Below the pieces are notes generated by a model. The model was not told the DNA's origin and did no database searches. It was given only the letters and a program-made list of their open reading frames with translations. Positions 1-11,700 of a stretch of 64,000 nt of DNA are shown in pieces; positions within the stretch are counted from its first letter, which is position 1, and the number at the start of each line of letters is the position of its first letter. The position numbers and the translations under genes were made by a program. The stretch is taken from positions 407,501 through 471,500 of the forward strand of contig JAWRVZ010000110.1 in assembly GCA_037043235.1 (NCBI GenBank), written 5' to 3'. This DNA is from Rhodeus uyekii. Taxonomy: Eukaryota; Chordata; Actinopteri; Cypriniformes; Acheilognathidae.

Positions 1-1114
1 ACAAAACACAAAACTAAAGACAAACCAGTCAGGAAGAATGAGGAGACAATTTTCTCTGGCCAACACCTACAAAAAAATACCTTTTTGGAGAACTAAACTA
101 AAGCGGCAAATAATCTTTACAGTGTAAACGTTACACTTAGTTTTCTCAAGAGGTTCCCTGCGAAATTCACTTTATTATGTGCCTAAGTTTACCAGCACTG
201 TTTAATTCTTTCCATTAGTGGTGTTTTATCAGCGCAAAGAATAATTCTAAATATCAACCGGTTAAAAATGACGACTGCTCATTAAAAACTTGTTCAAATT
301 TTCCCGGGGGAAAAAAACCTGTTTGTTTTCACATACTCGTTTTTCTTAATATTTTATTTTATTGATCTCTGGACAGTGGCAAGTTACATCAACGAGTCAG
401 TCTCGTTCACACCAAGGACAGAAAAAGAGGCAGAATAATTATTTTGAATGCATATAAACGTTCACGCACCGGTTTGAGAGGATCTCGCGTGGCGCCATCT
501 ACGGCCCACCGGTGTAAGTTCACAAATCAGCGAGCGAGTCTTTTTGCTGAACCGATTCAAAACATTCGAATCACTGAGATCAAAACTCACCTGAAGATGA
601 AGCTACTGAGAGTCGGCTCACGTGACCTAAATATCACCCGTGTTTGCGTACGAAAAATTATGTGTGTTTATCTTGAATTATAATTTGAGTATCTTAGCAA
701 GTACTGGTGAAGCACGTGCATTTAACGGATGAGAGCGCGGCGGAAATACCAGCGAAATCAAGATCATTTGACTTTTTGTGACCTTCGAGATAGAGAAATA
801 GTAAGGCTGAACTGATTCAGTATAATACAAAATAACATTAAGACGATGCTTTGAATTTATTTTAAAATAACCTGCTCAGTCCTCAAACTTTCAATCACAG
901 TCTCTCTGTCCTCCCTCTATGTTTATAGGCCTATCAAAGCAATGTAAAACCATCTGCTTATCCAAATGTTGATGATTTTAGTCCACAGCTGTTGGATCTG
1001 AATTGATAGCACAAAGTAAGTGAATATATGTCTCACAAAATTGATGAAAACTATTTTTCCTGGATCATTGACTGCATTACATTTTTTGTGTGTGAAGTTT
1101 CTATATGTATTTTA
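1..1114. other. Upstream flank of btbd18, no gene seen
   Basis: AT-rich DNA with only short, composition-driven open frames. A TTTTAG acceptor-like site ends at 1114, 19 bases before the btbd18 start codon, so the start codon probably lies in a second exon and a noncoding first exon and promoter should sit somewhere in this stretch. I cannot place them: no TATA box or clear donor stands out. Confidence 0.4.
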
Positions 1115-1133
1115 GACTAAAGTTGATGCCATC

Positions 1134-4100
1134 ATGTGGAAGTATCAGCATCCTGACTTTGCACTATTTCTACTTGGTGAACTTCAGAAGCAGCAGCAGG
1201 GAAGCATCTTCTGTGACACACTTCTACAGACAGAAGGTACGAGAATCAATCTATGTTGGAGATCACAAACTCTGGGTCTATGTCACTGGGGAAAAAAACC
1301 ATATGAAGACCTGATATAATGATTTCCAGTCATTAATTGTTGACAGGAACCATAGAAATGAATGTTCCCTGCCATGAATGAATCCTACATATCATAAAAA
1401 TTCTTGACTTGCACAATACTTTTTGCACGAAAACAGTTTAATCAGCACAAAGTTGACTTAGGTTAAAACGCAACAATAATAAATATAGCTCCAGTGTTAT
1501 TTCGCTTAATTTAATTCGATTTTTCTTTCTTCTTTTTAGGCAGTTAATTTGCTTGTTGGGGCATTTTTTTATTGTATTTATTTTTGTAGTTTTAACATTT
1601 AAAATGTTAGTTTTAGTTTACCGGTAGACTTCTCTATCTTGTATTGTGGTACTTGAAAAATATTTTTTCCTAAGCTTTTAGATTTATACATTTATCAGAT
1701 GCTTTTATCCAAAGCGGTTTACAATTGAGGAATACAGTAAGCAATTCATCTTAAAGCTTTCCTGTAGCTCAAACAGTAGAGCGTGGCGCTTGCAACGCCA
1801 AGGACATGGGTTGATTCCCAGGGAAAGCAAGAACTGATTCGATTTGGATAAAAGCGTCTTCCAAATGCTTAAATGTAAAGAGGCGATAAATACTAGAAGT
1901 GCTGGTAATACAAAGTTTCAGACATAGTCAAGACTAAGAAATTGTGAATGAAGAAAACATTTTCAGCAGGATGCAGTTAAATGCTCGCTGAAGAGATTAC
2001 TTTTCAGCTGTTTTTTGACTAATGTCAGGGATTCAGCTCTCCGGATTGGAGGGGAGGTTTATTCCATCAGCAAAAACCAGGATAACAATGCTTTTTGAAT
2101 AATCTAAAATAACTTTTCAATTCTTCAGGTGTCTGTATTCCAGCTCACAGTTGTGTGTTAGCTGCTCTAAGCCCTGTCTTCTCAAGAATCCTTTCCACTT
2201 CCCCTGCTCCACATGCAGGGCAGAACAGGCTTCTGAGCCTTGAGGCTGTTGGATCTCATGCCTTACTGAAGCTAGTTGGGTTTCTGTACACGGGGGAAAT
2301 GGAGCTCGAGAGTCGGAGCGAACACGAGGAAGTTATGGCTGCTGCCCACAGACTTGGACTTAGGAACCTTTTGGAAAAAAGGAGAGTGTGGATCGACAGA
2401 GGAGTTGTGGCTGTTGAGAGTTATTGGAAAGAGACTGGTGTACGGACAGAAGATGCCGTGGAATGCCAGGAAAGTGAAATCGTGTCTGAGCCTTTGAAGA
2501 TACAGAGCAGTTCTGCTCCAGTGACTTCAGTGCAACCTTGTGTCTTGTTGGAGCCTGAATTGCCTTCATCGCAGTTGTTGGATGAAGCTAGTCCAAGTAG
2601 AGGTTTTAATTTGAACAGTAATGTCACTGTTGACATGACAGAAGCATCAAACCATCATAAAGCAAAGGCTAAGAGAAGGTGGAAAATGTCAACGAGAGAA
2701 AGCCAATTAAAACAATTAACTCGTCAACAAAACCAGATGAAACTTCTTAATGTTGAAGGGGCTAAATCAAACCAAGCTGGAGTGGTGGAAAAAAGTGGGA
2801 ATGTTTCAGGCAAAGACTTCCAGAAACTTTTAGAGGCAGATAGCGAACAAAAAAACACAACTACTGAACAGAAAGAGGCCCAATTGGACCAGTTTAAAGT
2901 AAGGATAAAACTGAGTAGAAGGCATGGAGCTTGCTGGGAGAGTAACCTCCTCGTTTCCCTCCAAGGCGAGAGTGAGGAGAATTCAGAAGAATCGAAAGAG
3001 TGTGGATCTCGAACTCCGGTAAGGATTTATATTCTCAATCTTTGTCTATATTTGTTGCCAGACACACACACAGACATACAAATGTGAAAATGGTTGTGCT
3101 GCCTTATTTTCTTTGATTAATATAAAGTTAAAAAGAACAGCATTTATTTGAAATCTTAACCTTTACTCTCACATTGACCCTTGCTGAGGAAAAAAAATCT
3201 ATTTCATACATATCGTCATACAAATTATATACATTTCTCAAAAAAATTAAGGGAACGCTTAAATCATATTGGATTTCAATGAATTAAATATTGAAAATCT
3301 TTATGTATAATATTTGTTGTTTATAATGTGTGCTAATAGTCAATGGAAACCAAAATCATCTTGATTCAAAGACACACCAAAATACTGTGATGATTAAGTG
3401 TTCCCATAATTTTTTGAGCAGTGTGTATGTATGTATGTGTATTTTTCCAAAAACGCTAAAACATATATATTTATAATTTTTTGGAAAAAATTAAATTGAT
3501 TAAAAATGACAGTAAGGAAAATGTTGTTGCAATGAAGAAATACAAATTGCACAATATTGCTTTTTTACTCTTCTTTTTTTTTTTTAAGTATACAAGTAAA
3601 AATGCAGACTTGCTGAGCACAACAATTCTTTATTTGGTTAAATATATTACAGTACATGTATAAAAGAACATAGACCCACTTTTCTACTGCAATTTCTTAT
3701 GTTCCTTTCATAATCTTATTTTTACTTTATATCTGACAAAAGAGCTACCCATCTGGTGTACTTCCTGGTCAAAGCCGTGGACTTCTGACCCCACCGACGG
3801 ACATGCCTATATCACCCTCTAATTCCTCCACGCATGCCTCTTCAGATAAATCCCTTCATACTCCACATAACATTTCTGTCTCTGCCCCTTTGGATATACC
3901 AACATTATCTTCCAGCCCTCCCCAAGCAGACGAATCTGATGAACATATTGCAATGCTCTTGGAGGAAATGTTCATGATGGGTTTAAACATCCTGCCATTG
4001 GTGCCTTTAGACAGAACTCTGAATGAGCAAGATCAGGTAGGTTATCTCCAAGAACAAAAAGGTGGGCATAGGGACACTGAGTCCTCTACTCAAAGATCAG

Positions 4101-6876
4101 AGCCAGAGTTGAGGGACTCTGATGTTAGCAAGACAACAACACCGGTTGAATCTCCAGGACAAAGAGATGAAGGTAAAGTATAATCTTGGAATGTCTGTTC
4201 ATATTGCTTTAAACTATGCATTTAAAGTATTATTTGTTTTACTTTATCACTAACTTTACTAATTGTTTTTTCAGACCACTCAGGCTTTCACAGTCAGTCA
4301 AGATCCAATACATTCCTAACTCAGTCACCTGAACAGGACAACTTGAACCAAGTTCAAAATCTGGCAAATGCGTTAAGAAACTTCTCCCCCTCATTTAGAG
4401 AAGGGTTTATTTTAACCCCAAAAGCCACAGCGTTCCCAGACTCTGTTGCAGCAGGTGAAATGCCAAGTCTTATGTTACCTGATGACAGGCCAGATTTCAC
4501 ACTACTAAAATGTCTTTCCCCCATTGAATCAGAAAAAGGAGGCAGTGACGTTCTATCAAAACAAGAACCATCAGAACCATCACACAGGCAGAACTCAGAA
4601 ACCCCAAACCTTCCCTTGTGGCTTTCTGAATCACCAGTGATATTGGACTTCCCTCTAAGCTCAAAGATTGATTCCTCCTGCCCACATCCACAGTGTGACC
4701 TCAACGCCTGCCAGAATCGATCATGCCCTGACCTAGCAGAAATGCAAGAATTAAAGACTTCCTGTTCACAAAATGATTTAATCAGTGGGAGTAGTATTCA
4801 GCCTGATGTGAGCAATGCTAGTGAGCATCCTAAATGGAGAAAGACGAGAAAACGGAAGCTTGCAACTCAAAAGTCAACAGCGAAAAGGGACACTGAGCAC
4901 CGAAACCTAGAAAATGAAGATCAGGCTCAACCAAGCATATCCGGATGTGATGAACCTCATTGTGCAAACATTGAGACATCAAATTCTAACACATATGGAG
5001 TCAGTACCCGAATGACCAATGCAAACAGTAGAGCAGGTGTGAAGAGAAGACGAGATGTTTCTTCACCTCTCAGGAGAAAATTGCCTCAGTTGAACACTGC
5101 CAGTAAACAACTTGATCATGTAGATATTTTACCTCAGCCAAAACTCACTGGTGTTGTAAAACGTGGTCGTGGCAGACAACCTAAATCCAAAAACAATCCT
5201 GTTGCTCGCTTGTCTACCAACGCAAAGAACATGCCCACTTCAGGCCAAGATGACTGTGAAGTGGAAAAAACTAAGACGGAAAATGAGATTGAACAGGGTA
5301 AGCAAGAACCAAATACACAGCACGAGAAAGACTCAACAGAAATGGAAGTGGTCGATATTAACAGAAATTGTGCACAGGCAATGCCAAGTTCTTACTTAAA
5401 ATATGCTGGCCAGGTGAAGGGACCAACTATCCTTGATCAGATTTTCCATCAGGCTCTTCCAAGTGTTGCAAGTCCACCATGTAAGAGATCTAACTTCAGG
5501 CTAACGTCAAGCCTGCGAGGCATATCTTTTAGCCGTCAAATATTGCAAGAAGGGAAAAGTGAAGATGTTAAGAGTAAATTAGTGATGAATAGCAGTGAAC
5601 AGATCAATACGGGTATTTGTGGAGAGAAAAAAGCTGAGATGTCTGTGCTGATAAATGAAAAGGATGATGAGGAGTTGGCTGAGAATCATGATAATATGAA
5701 ATATTCAGTTAAAGACAGACATATTTCCATGGAGGAGGACTCAATTAAAACAGCCACTGTTTTACAGAATAGTGATTTCAGAAATGAGAAGGGAAAGGAA
5801 ATTCAGGACCGTACAACTGAGATTTCTGTCCTGGTCACATCTGAGGAGGACATAATGAAGGACGTCATGACACCTGTTGAGGATATTGATGATGCTGATC
5901 ATGATTTGTCTCCCAGAAAGCTGGACTGTGATGTTACTACCAATGAACTGACAGTGATAGAAGGAATAGAAATGAACTTCTGTTTGAATGCTGATAGTAC
6001 ACCAGCAGAACATTTCAAAGAGAAACAAATCTTGAAAGCTACATCTTCTAACGGGTATTCATTTGAGATTACATCAGGTAGTGAAACAGAAAACACAATT
6101 CAGGCAGCACATGATGTTGACACCCAGGGCATTGGCTGGGTGGCTGATTGTTTGGATAACAATGGAAAAGAGGATTTAAGTAGGAACAAAGAAAATCAGA
6201 TGATAGAAAATATGGTTGGAGAAGAAATTGAAGTTTGGAGAGCACATGAATTTGCAGTGGAAAATGCTCAGCTTGATTCAAATGAGGGATGTTGGGAAAC
6301 CACCAATGGGTTGAATGATGATGATGATGATGATAGAAATGTGGAGGGGGCCCAATACAGTGCTGAGATGATTGATAGACAGACTCTTCTGGAGGAAGAG
6401 GAATTGAGTCAAGGAGACATATTAAGTACTAAGATTGCAGTTGATCCATCAAAAGGAGGTAAAACATTTAGAATTAGAATTCAACATGCATACATTTGTA
6501 TATTGTTAATAATAATCAATATTCTTGATCCTGCTGTTTTATCCATATAGCTTGTCCTCCAGAAATATTAAGCACAGATTCTACTTATGTTCAAGCTGAA
6601 GGTTCAAGCATTCACAGCCCCAATGTGTGCAGTGGAGGAGTCTCAATGGTTCTGTCAGTTGGGGTCAATTCAGAATCAAAAGATGACTGCCACTTAGAAG
6701 AAGAAGAAGATATTGAAGTAGATGTTGTAGGAGACTCTGTAGAAGAGTTTCCATTAGGGCTTTTGGCAGCTAGACAGACTGTCACTCTGCCCATCGAAGA
6801 CCCTTTGGACCAAGAGGATGAGTTGGATACCACTGAAGAAGAGGAGGTAGATGTCACTGGAGAAGACACAGAATGA
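1134..6876 (+). CDS. btbd18: BTB domain-containing protein 18, complete five-exon model (1310 aa)
   Basis: Coding exons 1134-1236, 2129-3018, 3743-4172, 4275-6458 and 6551-6876 join in frame (phases 1, 0, 1, 1) and each junction has GT-AG ends. The BTB/POZ fold spans about residues 10-110 and is split after residue 34: exon 1 gives FCDTLLQTE and exon 2 gives IPAHSCVLAALSP and LVGFLYTGEMEL, the usual BTB core. A basic patch with KVRIKLSRRHGACWE (about residues 290-305) resembles a patch in mammalian BTBD18. The rest looks disordered: a Lys/Arg-rich stretch near residue 660, a run of six Asp late in exon 4 and a very acidic C terminus. In mouse BTBD18 is a nuclear factor that promotes transcription elongation at pachytene piRNA loci; a similar fish role is inference. 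The protein is much longer than the roughly 710-residue mammalian one. timm10 follows on the same strand, as expected for this neighbourhood. Confidence 0.88.
1684..1735 (-). repeat. SINE 3' tail fragment
   Basis: The stretch matches the conserved tail shared by the complete SINE copies in this window (CTTTTATCCAAAGCGG in reverse orientation). It lies just left of a complete copy in the other orientation, in btbd18 intron 1. Confidence 0.6.
1757..1879 (+). repeat. tRNA-derived SINE, copy 1
   Basis: The head carries polymerase III box A and B-like sequences (GTAGCTCAAACAGTAGAGCG and GGGTTGATTCC), followed by a body ending GGATAAAAGCGTCTTCCAAATGC. Five other copies in the window share head and tail. 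It lies in btbd18 intron 1. Confidence 0.85.
3232..3425. mobile_element. Short non-autonomous DNA transposon (MITE) with inverted ends
   Basis: The left end reads CTCAAAAAAATTAAGGGAAC and the reverse complement of the right end reads CTGCTCAAAAAATTATGGGA, a terminal inverted repeat with few mismatches around a 190-bp AT-rich body with no coding capacity. It resembles Tc1/mariner-type MITEs common in fish. It sits in btbd18 intron 2. Confidence 0.65.
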
Positions 6877-7826
6877 AATTTAATGTTCATGTTAAGCATA
6901 CATCTTTCACATTTTGAATCCAATAGCTGAACTTTGAAAGTTCTCAAACCCAAAGTTTAATTTACCAAATGGTGAGAATTGTCTTTTTGTCAGTTTTGTT
7001 GTTACTAAAGTGAATTAGCCCAACAATTTATTTTTGATTGTCTCATACATGTGTAATGTTAGATATAAAATTATGTAAATTAAAATAAATTTCTAAATTA
7101 TAAATGTTCATATCTCACTTTTGGACTTTTGCTTAATTATGGAATATTACCATAACTATTTGGTATAATTATTTTGGTCTAACTACATTTGTGTCATTTG
7201 TCCTTTGTTGTCATCATTACATTTTTTGAAGAATTAAGTGAACCTAATATGTAACACTCACAGTAAAATATAACAATACACATTTCCCAAGTTAAAGAAT
7301 CCTCGAAATATCAGGTAATTTGAAAAACTGTGATGTAATTATACTTTCTCTTTTTTGTTTTTTTTTGCACTTCTTGGCTATAAAATCGTGTCAGTTAGTG
7401 ACTATTTTTGTATCAAGTTATCACAATTGATTGGTAAAAAGATTACTCTGGTAATAGCTAAACAATATCAATAAAGTTGAGTTTAGCCCATTTAATAATA
7501 ATTAAAAAAACATTTAAATACAGTGCTGCAAAAGTATAGAATACGGTTAAAATAAAGCAATAAATTACATTCAATTTCTACAAACAGCGTGGTCATTTAC
7601 AACCATTACATCAACTACGCACACGTGGTGTTTTTGAATGGAAAACTTTATTGTCAGCGGAAGTGACAATCGCAACGCTGGATGGAAAGGATCCACGTGG
7701 GTTCGTCCTCCGGTCAAACGCACTCTCACACTGAAGGTTAAGCTGTCGGAGCTGTTTTTTTGAACGGGACTCACGCGCTGTCCGGCGGGTTTTGAGCGAG
7801 GGTGAACCGAAAGGCCGTTTGCAGAG
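6877..7826. other. btbd18 3' UTR, intergenic DNA and timm10 promoter/5' UTR
   Basis: AT-rich DNA from the btbd18 stop to about 7600, then a higher-GC stretch (about 7640-7826) leading into the timm10 start codon that is the probable promoter and 5' UTR. No TATA box is visible, as is common for housekeeping genes. Minus-strand open frames across 7571-7949 only mirror this GC-rich stretch. Confidence 0.5.
7084..7089 (+). terminator. Likely btbd18 polyadenylation signal (AATAAA)
   Basis: An exact AATAAA lies 208 bases after the btbd18 stop codon in AT-rich DNA. It is the first good signal downstream; the cleavage site itself is not visible. Confidence 0.5.
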
Positions 7827-8542
7827 ATGGACCCCATGAAAGCGCAGCAGCTCGCTGCGGAGCTGGAGGTTGAAATGATGGCTGACATGTATAATCGGTA
7901 TGATGCTCTTATGGTTAGACATGCGTTCTGTCAGATTACTGATATGCACTTTTGTCGTAAACTACGCAGTTATGTATTGAATCGTATATTGTATATGGAA
8001 GGTTGTACTACAATTAGTCTAATGGCCATTGGCAGATTATATGTTTTCGTTTTTCATCACTATATTGTTAGAGTTTAGTTTAGACAGCAGGCCTTGCTTA
8101 AGAGTGCACGATCAAACTTAATACGTGCTGCAATAACCCATAATAGATGTAACCTGCAGTACTGTTATTCAGTACTCAGACTGCAGCAGAGCTCTGGTCG
8201 TTTTAATGCATTCATGTATTGAGCAGCTTCTAAGTCTTTCTTGGCATCATCTGTCATATCAGCAGAACTTTCAACTAGCATACTGTTTACTTTGATCTCT
8301 TCTGGTCACAGGCAGAGCAGTTAGATCAATATTTTTTTGCCTGCAAAAAAGAAAATATGTCAAGAAGCATAAGGATTTAAATTATGTAAAATCTAAAGAG
8401 CTGTTAGTTTATGGCCTTGACATTTGTGTTGATATTTGCATTGATAAAATCTGGGTAGGATGTAAAAAATAATTAATGCTTTGCATTCATTCCTGTTGTG
8501 TACAGTATACAACTAATGATTATTTTGATCATAATTTTTTCA

Positions 8543-8640
<98 letters not shown>

Positions 8641-8671
8641 ATATATATGTGTTTGTGTGGCACTTATATAG

Positions 8672-8704
<33 letters not shown>

Positions 8705-11700
8705 CTATGCTTATATGCAAGAAGTAAACAACTACTCATCTACCTTTTTAAAGTTAAAATCACTAAATTAATCATTTAATAAAATGAAAGGAAAAACAAA
8801 AGCACAGATTGAATGTTAACTGGTAAGAGGTCTGAACATAGTACGGTAATTTTATTTATTCTTCAGTACAATATTTCCTTAATAGATATTGCTCTCATAA
8901 AAAAATACATATAGCATTTTAAAGCTACATTGAACACTACAAAATACATTTTAGTCAAAATTATAGCATAGTCTTCCATCATTTATAAGATGCGTTTTGT
9001 CCTTAATGCATTTTTCACTACTATAAACTTACATGACTATTTTCCAGTTGTTTCCACAGACATGATTAATTGATAAGTTCAATGTCGATTATTATTTTTC
9101 CACAAAATAATGGGATGAGTTAATGAAGATTATGGGTTATAAATGTGAACATTCCTGTTTAATTGAGTTTTTTTTTTATCTCAATTAAAAATAAAAAAAA
9201 TTCTACCACCATCTGAGCATTAGAATCATTCAGTCTTTGTCAATTCAATCTTTCCCTCACATAGCACCTTGGAAAGGGTACTGACAGGTGTGAGAGCAAA
9301 GAAATTAAAATGATCAAACAGGGATTAGATAAGTGATTTAACTTGAAATAGAAATTAGTAACATAATATGAATATACAAATAGACTACATCAAGAGGAAA
9401 TATTTTACACTTGTGTAACGCTTGGCTTTCCCATGACAGTCTTTCTTGCTGCATGCTGGAATATAAATAAAAAATTAAATGCTGGGGAAACAATTCAATG
9501 AAACTAAATATGCCAGTAGTTGGCAGCAGATTTTGTCTTAAAGAGAGAGTCATTCAGTCAAGCAATCTGTTCAAAAAACAGCTGATTCATTCAGGGACAA
9601 AGCAAGTGACCGTGTCCAAGCTTGTTGCTTTGCTGCCCTATGAGGCAATGACTTTGCTAATGTTTGCGCATGAGGGTAGCCTGCAAAAAGGAAATGTTTT
9701 CAGACAGACTTCTGAGGCAGCAAGACAGTTTAATGTTCAACAAATAGAGCAAGCTTTGGTGAGAACTAAACAAATATTTAACTTTTACAGTGGTAATTTC
9801 TTGCTAGAAGTAATAGCAAAAGTGCAAAAAGGTTTTGTTTTTGGCCCTCCACTGTTGTATAAAATCAATAGGCTTCACGTTTGCAGTAATCTTGATGTTT
9901 GGGAAAACCGCATTTTATATCCTGAATCATAAACATATAGTCTTATATTAAAAACAAGAGCTCATAAAGTGAAATTTTTGCCCTATATATCTTGAATTTT
10001 GAGAGCATTTTTATTAATTTCGGTGGTATTTTTGCCCCAAGCCCTGCTGATTTTCAACTGTGGTGTGCGAGCCGTGATGGCAGGGGACATGGCTCTTTTT
10101 TTGTGCGCAAGTGGAGGCTCCTTCTGCTGCAAGGTCTGTTTCAAGTGAAGCAAAGGCTGCTACTAACCTGGCGGTATTCCAGAAACCAAGGTTATCTTAT
10201 TTTCATGCACTGAATTCTTGATTTATTAACCCTAACCTTGCTTACTCGAGGTATGTTGGTTCCAAAAACGCATCCAGGAGTAAGTTTACCCAACCCAGAG
10301 TATGTTGACTATTAACACACAAGACATTCTCAACAGAGCGATGAATCGACGAGTCACCATGGAAACGGACGGTTAACAGTTTGTGCTTGCAAATTAACAG
10401 TTAACAGTTAATTTTCAATAACTATTAACAGTTTGTGCTTGCAAAAATAACATTTTATTATTTTTGCTTCCACATTGCTTGAAAGGTAAGATATATTATA
10501 AATGATTTTCTGTTTTAAAAATACATTGTAGTATAGAAAACGTCCTGTTGCAAAACAAAAAAAATGTCTGAATGCAGATTTATATCTATCTATATGTATA
10601 TGTCCGTCACGCCCACTGGAGCCTCATCAATAGGTTGTGCATGCGCTGAACACCTCTGAACTAAACTAACCCTCCAACAGAACCCGTTCCGGATCAGGCT
10701 ATGTTCAGAGAGTATGTTACTATGGCTTACTTGCATACCTGAAAGTTGCCTCTGTTTTTGTAACCGAAAGTTGAGTTTTCCCGCTTAACCAGATATGTGT
10801 GTCACAACCTGCTTTCTGGAATACCCCCCTGTAGTTTTGCAAAGCCACTGGAGAGCAAGCCTGCAACCTTTAGCAAAAAAATGTAATGTCTAACGTTCTG
10901 GTTTGGTGATGCGCAGAGAAGGAGATGAGGTAAAAAATAAATAAATGGATATCAATGGAGGAGATCAATCGTCAGCATGTTTTAAACTAAGCAATATGTA
11001 TTTTCCTCACTAAACTATAACTTTTTTTTTTTAAGTGAAGGTAAGGTAGAGAATGTGGCGACAGGTAGGACTCATTTACGACATTACCACAACAAATGGG
11101 TAGAAGTACGTACTAATAGGCGTTATTACACTTGTAACTCAGTGATACTGTATATTTTATAAAAAGAAAATAAAGTCAGTGTTTTCTCTCTTTGGCTTTC
11201 AGTTTTTACCAATTATAATAAGACTTGCATGACTATGACTTAAATCACCATGATGCTAATATATTATTGAATAAAGACAAAAAGAGTAATTTAATTATAT
11301 TGTGTTATATTGTCGTTTAATAAAAAAATAAGCTCTATGTCTTCCAGGTTTTGACAAATTAATTGGACTTGAGTAGTAGCCTAATGATTTATGACTGCGG
11401 TGTATGCCTACTAATAATATAATGCTTTTAAATGAATGAAGGTAAACAAAATATTTTAAATTATGTATTCTTTATATGGATTCTTCCAGATTTCAACAAT
11501 TAAATTGCACTTTTTTTTATTAACTAGTACAGGGGTGGGCAAACTACGGCCCGCGGGCCATATCCGGCCCGTTGGGCTTTTTAATCCGGCCTGCCGAACT
11601 TGCCGAACCTGTATTAAACTTCCTTCATTTTACATTTTCCTGTAATATCACTCTGTCGCGGCCGCAAGCGGCAGTGGTGCTGAAGCTGTGGTGGAGAGTA

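Noticed and set aside
444..683. 79-residue ORF upstream of btbd18
   Set aside because: No recognisable domain, no splice context, and composition like the flanks.
1757..1830. tRNA-like sequence with box A and B motifs (and the same in five other places)
   Set aside because: Each is followed by the same SINE body and tail, and the cloverleaf positions are mutated, so these are SINE heads and not tRNA genes.
4354..6281. Minus-strand and alternate-frame ORFs within btbd18 exon 4
   Set aside because: Shadows of the long coding exon; no independent splice or domain support.
8476..8739. ORFs on both strands across the TA/TG microsatellite
   Set aside because: Simple-repeat translations only.
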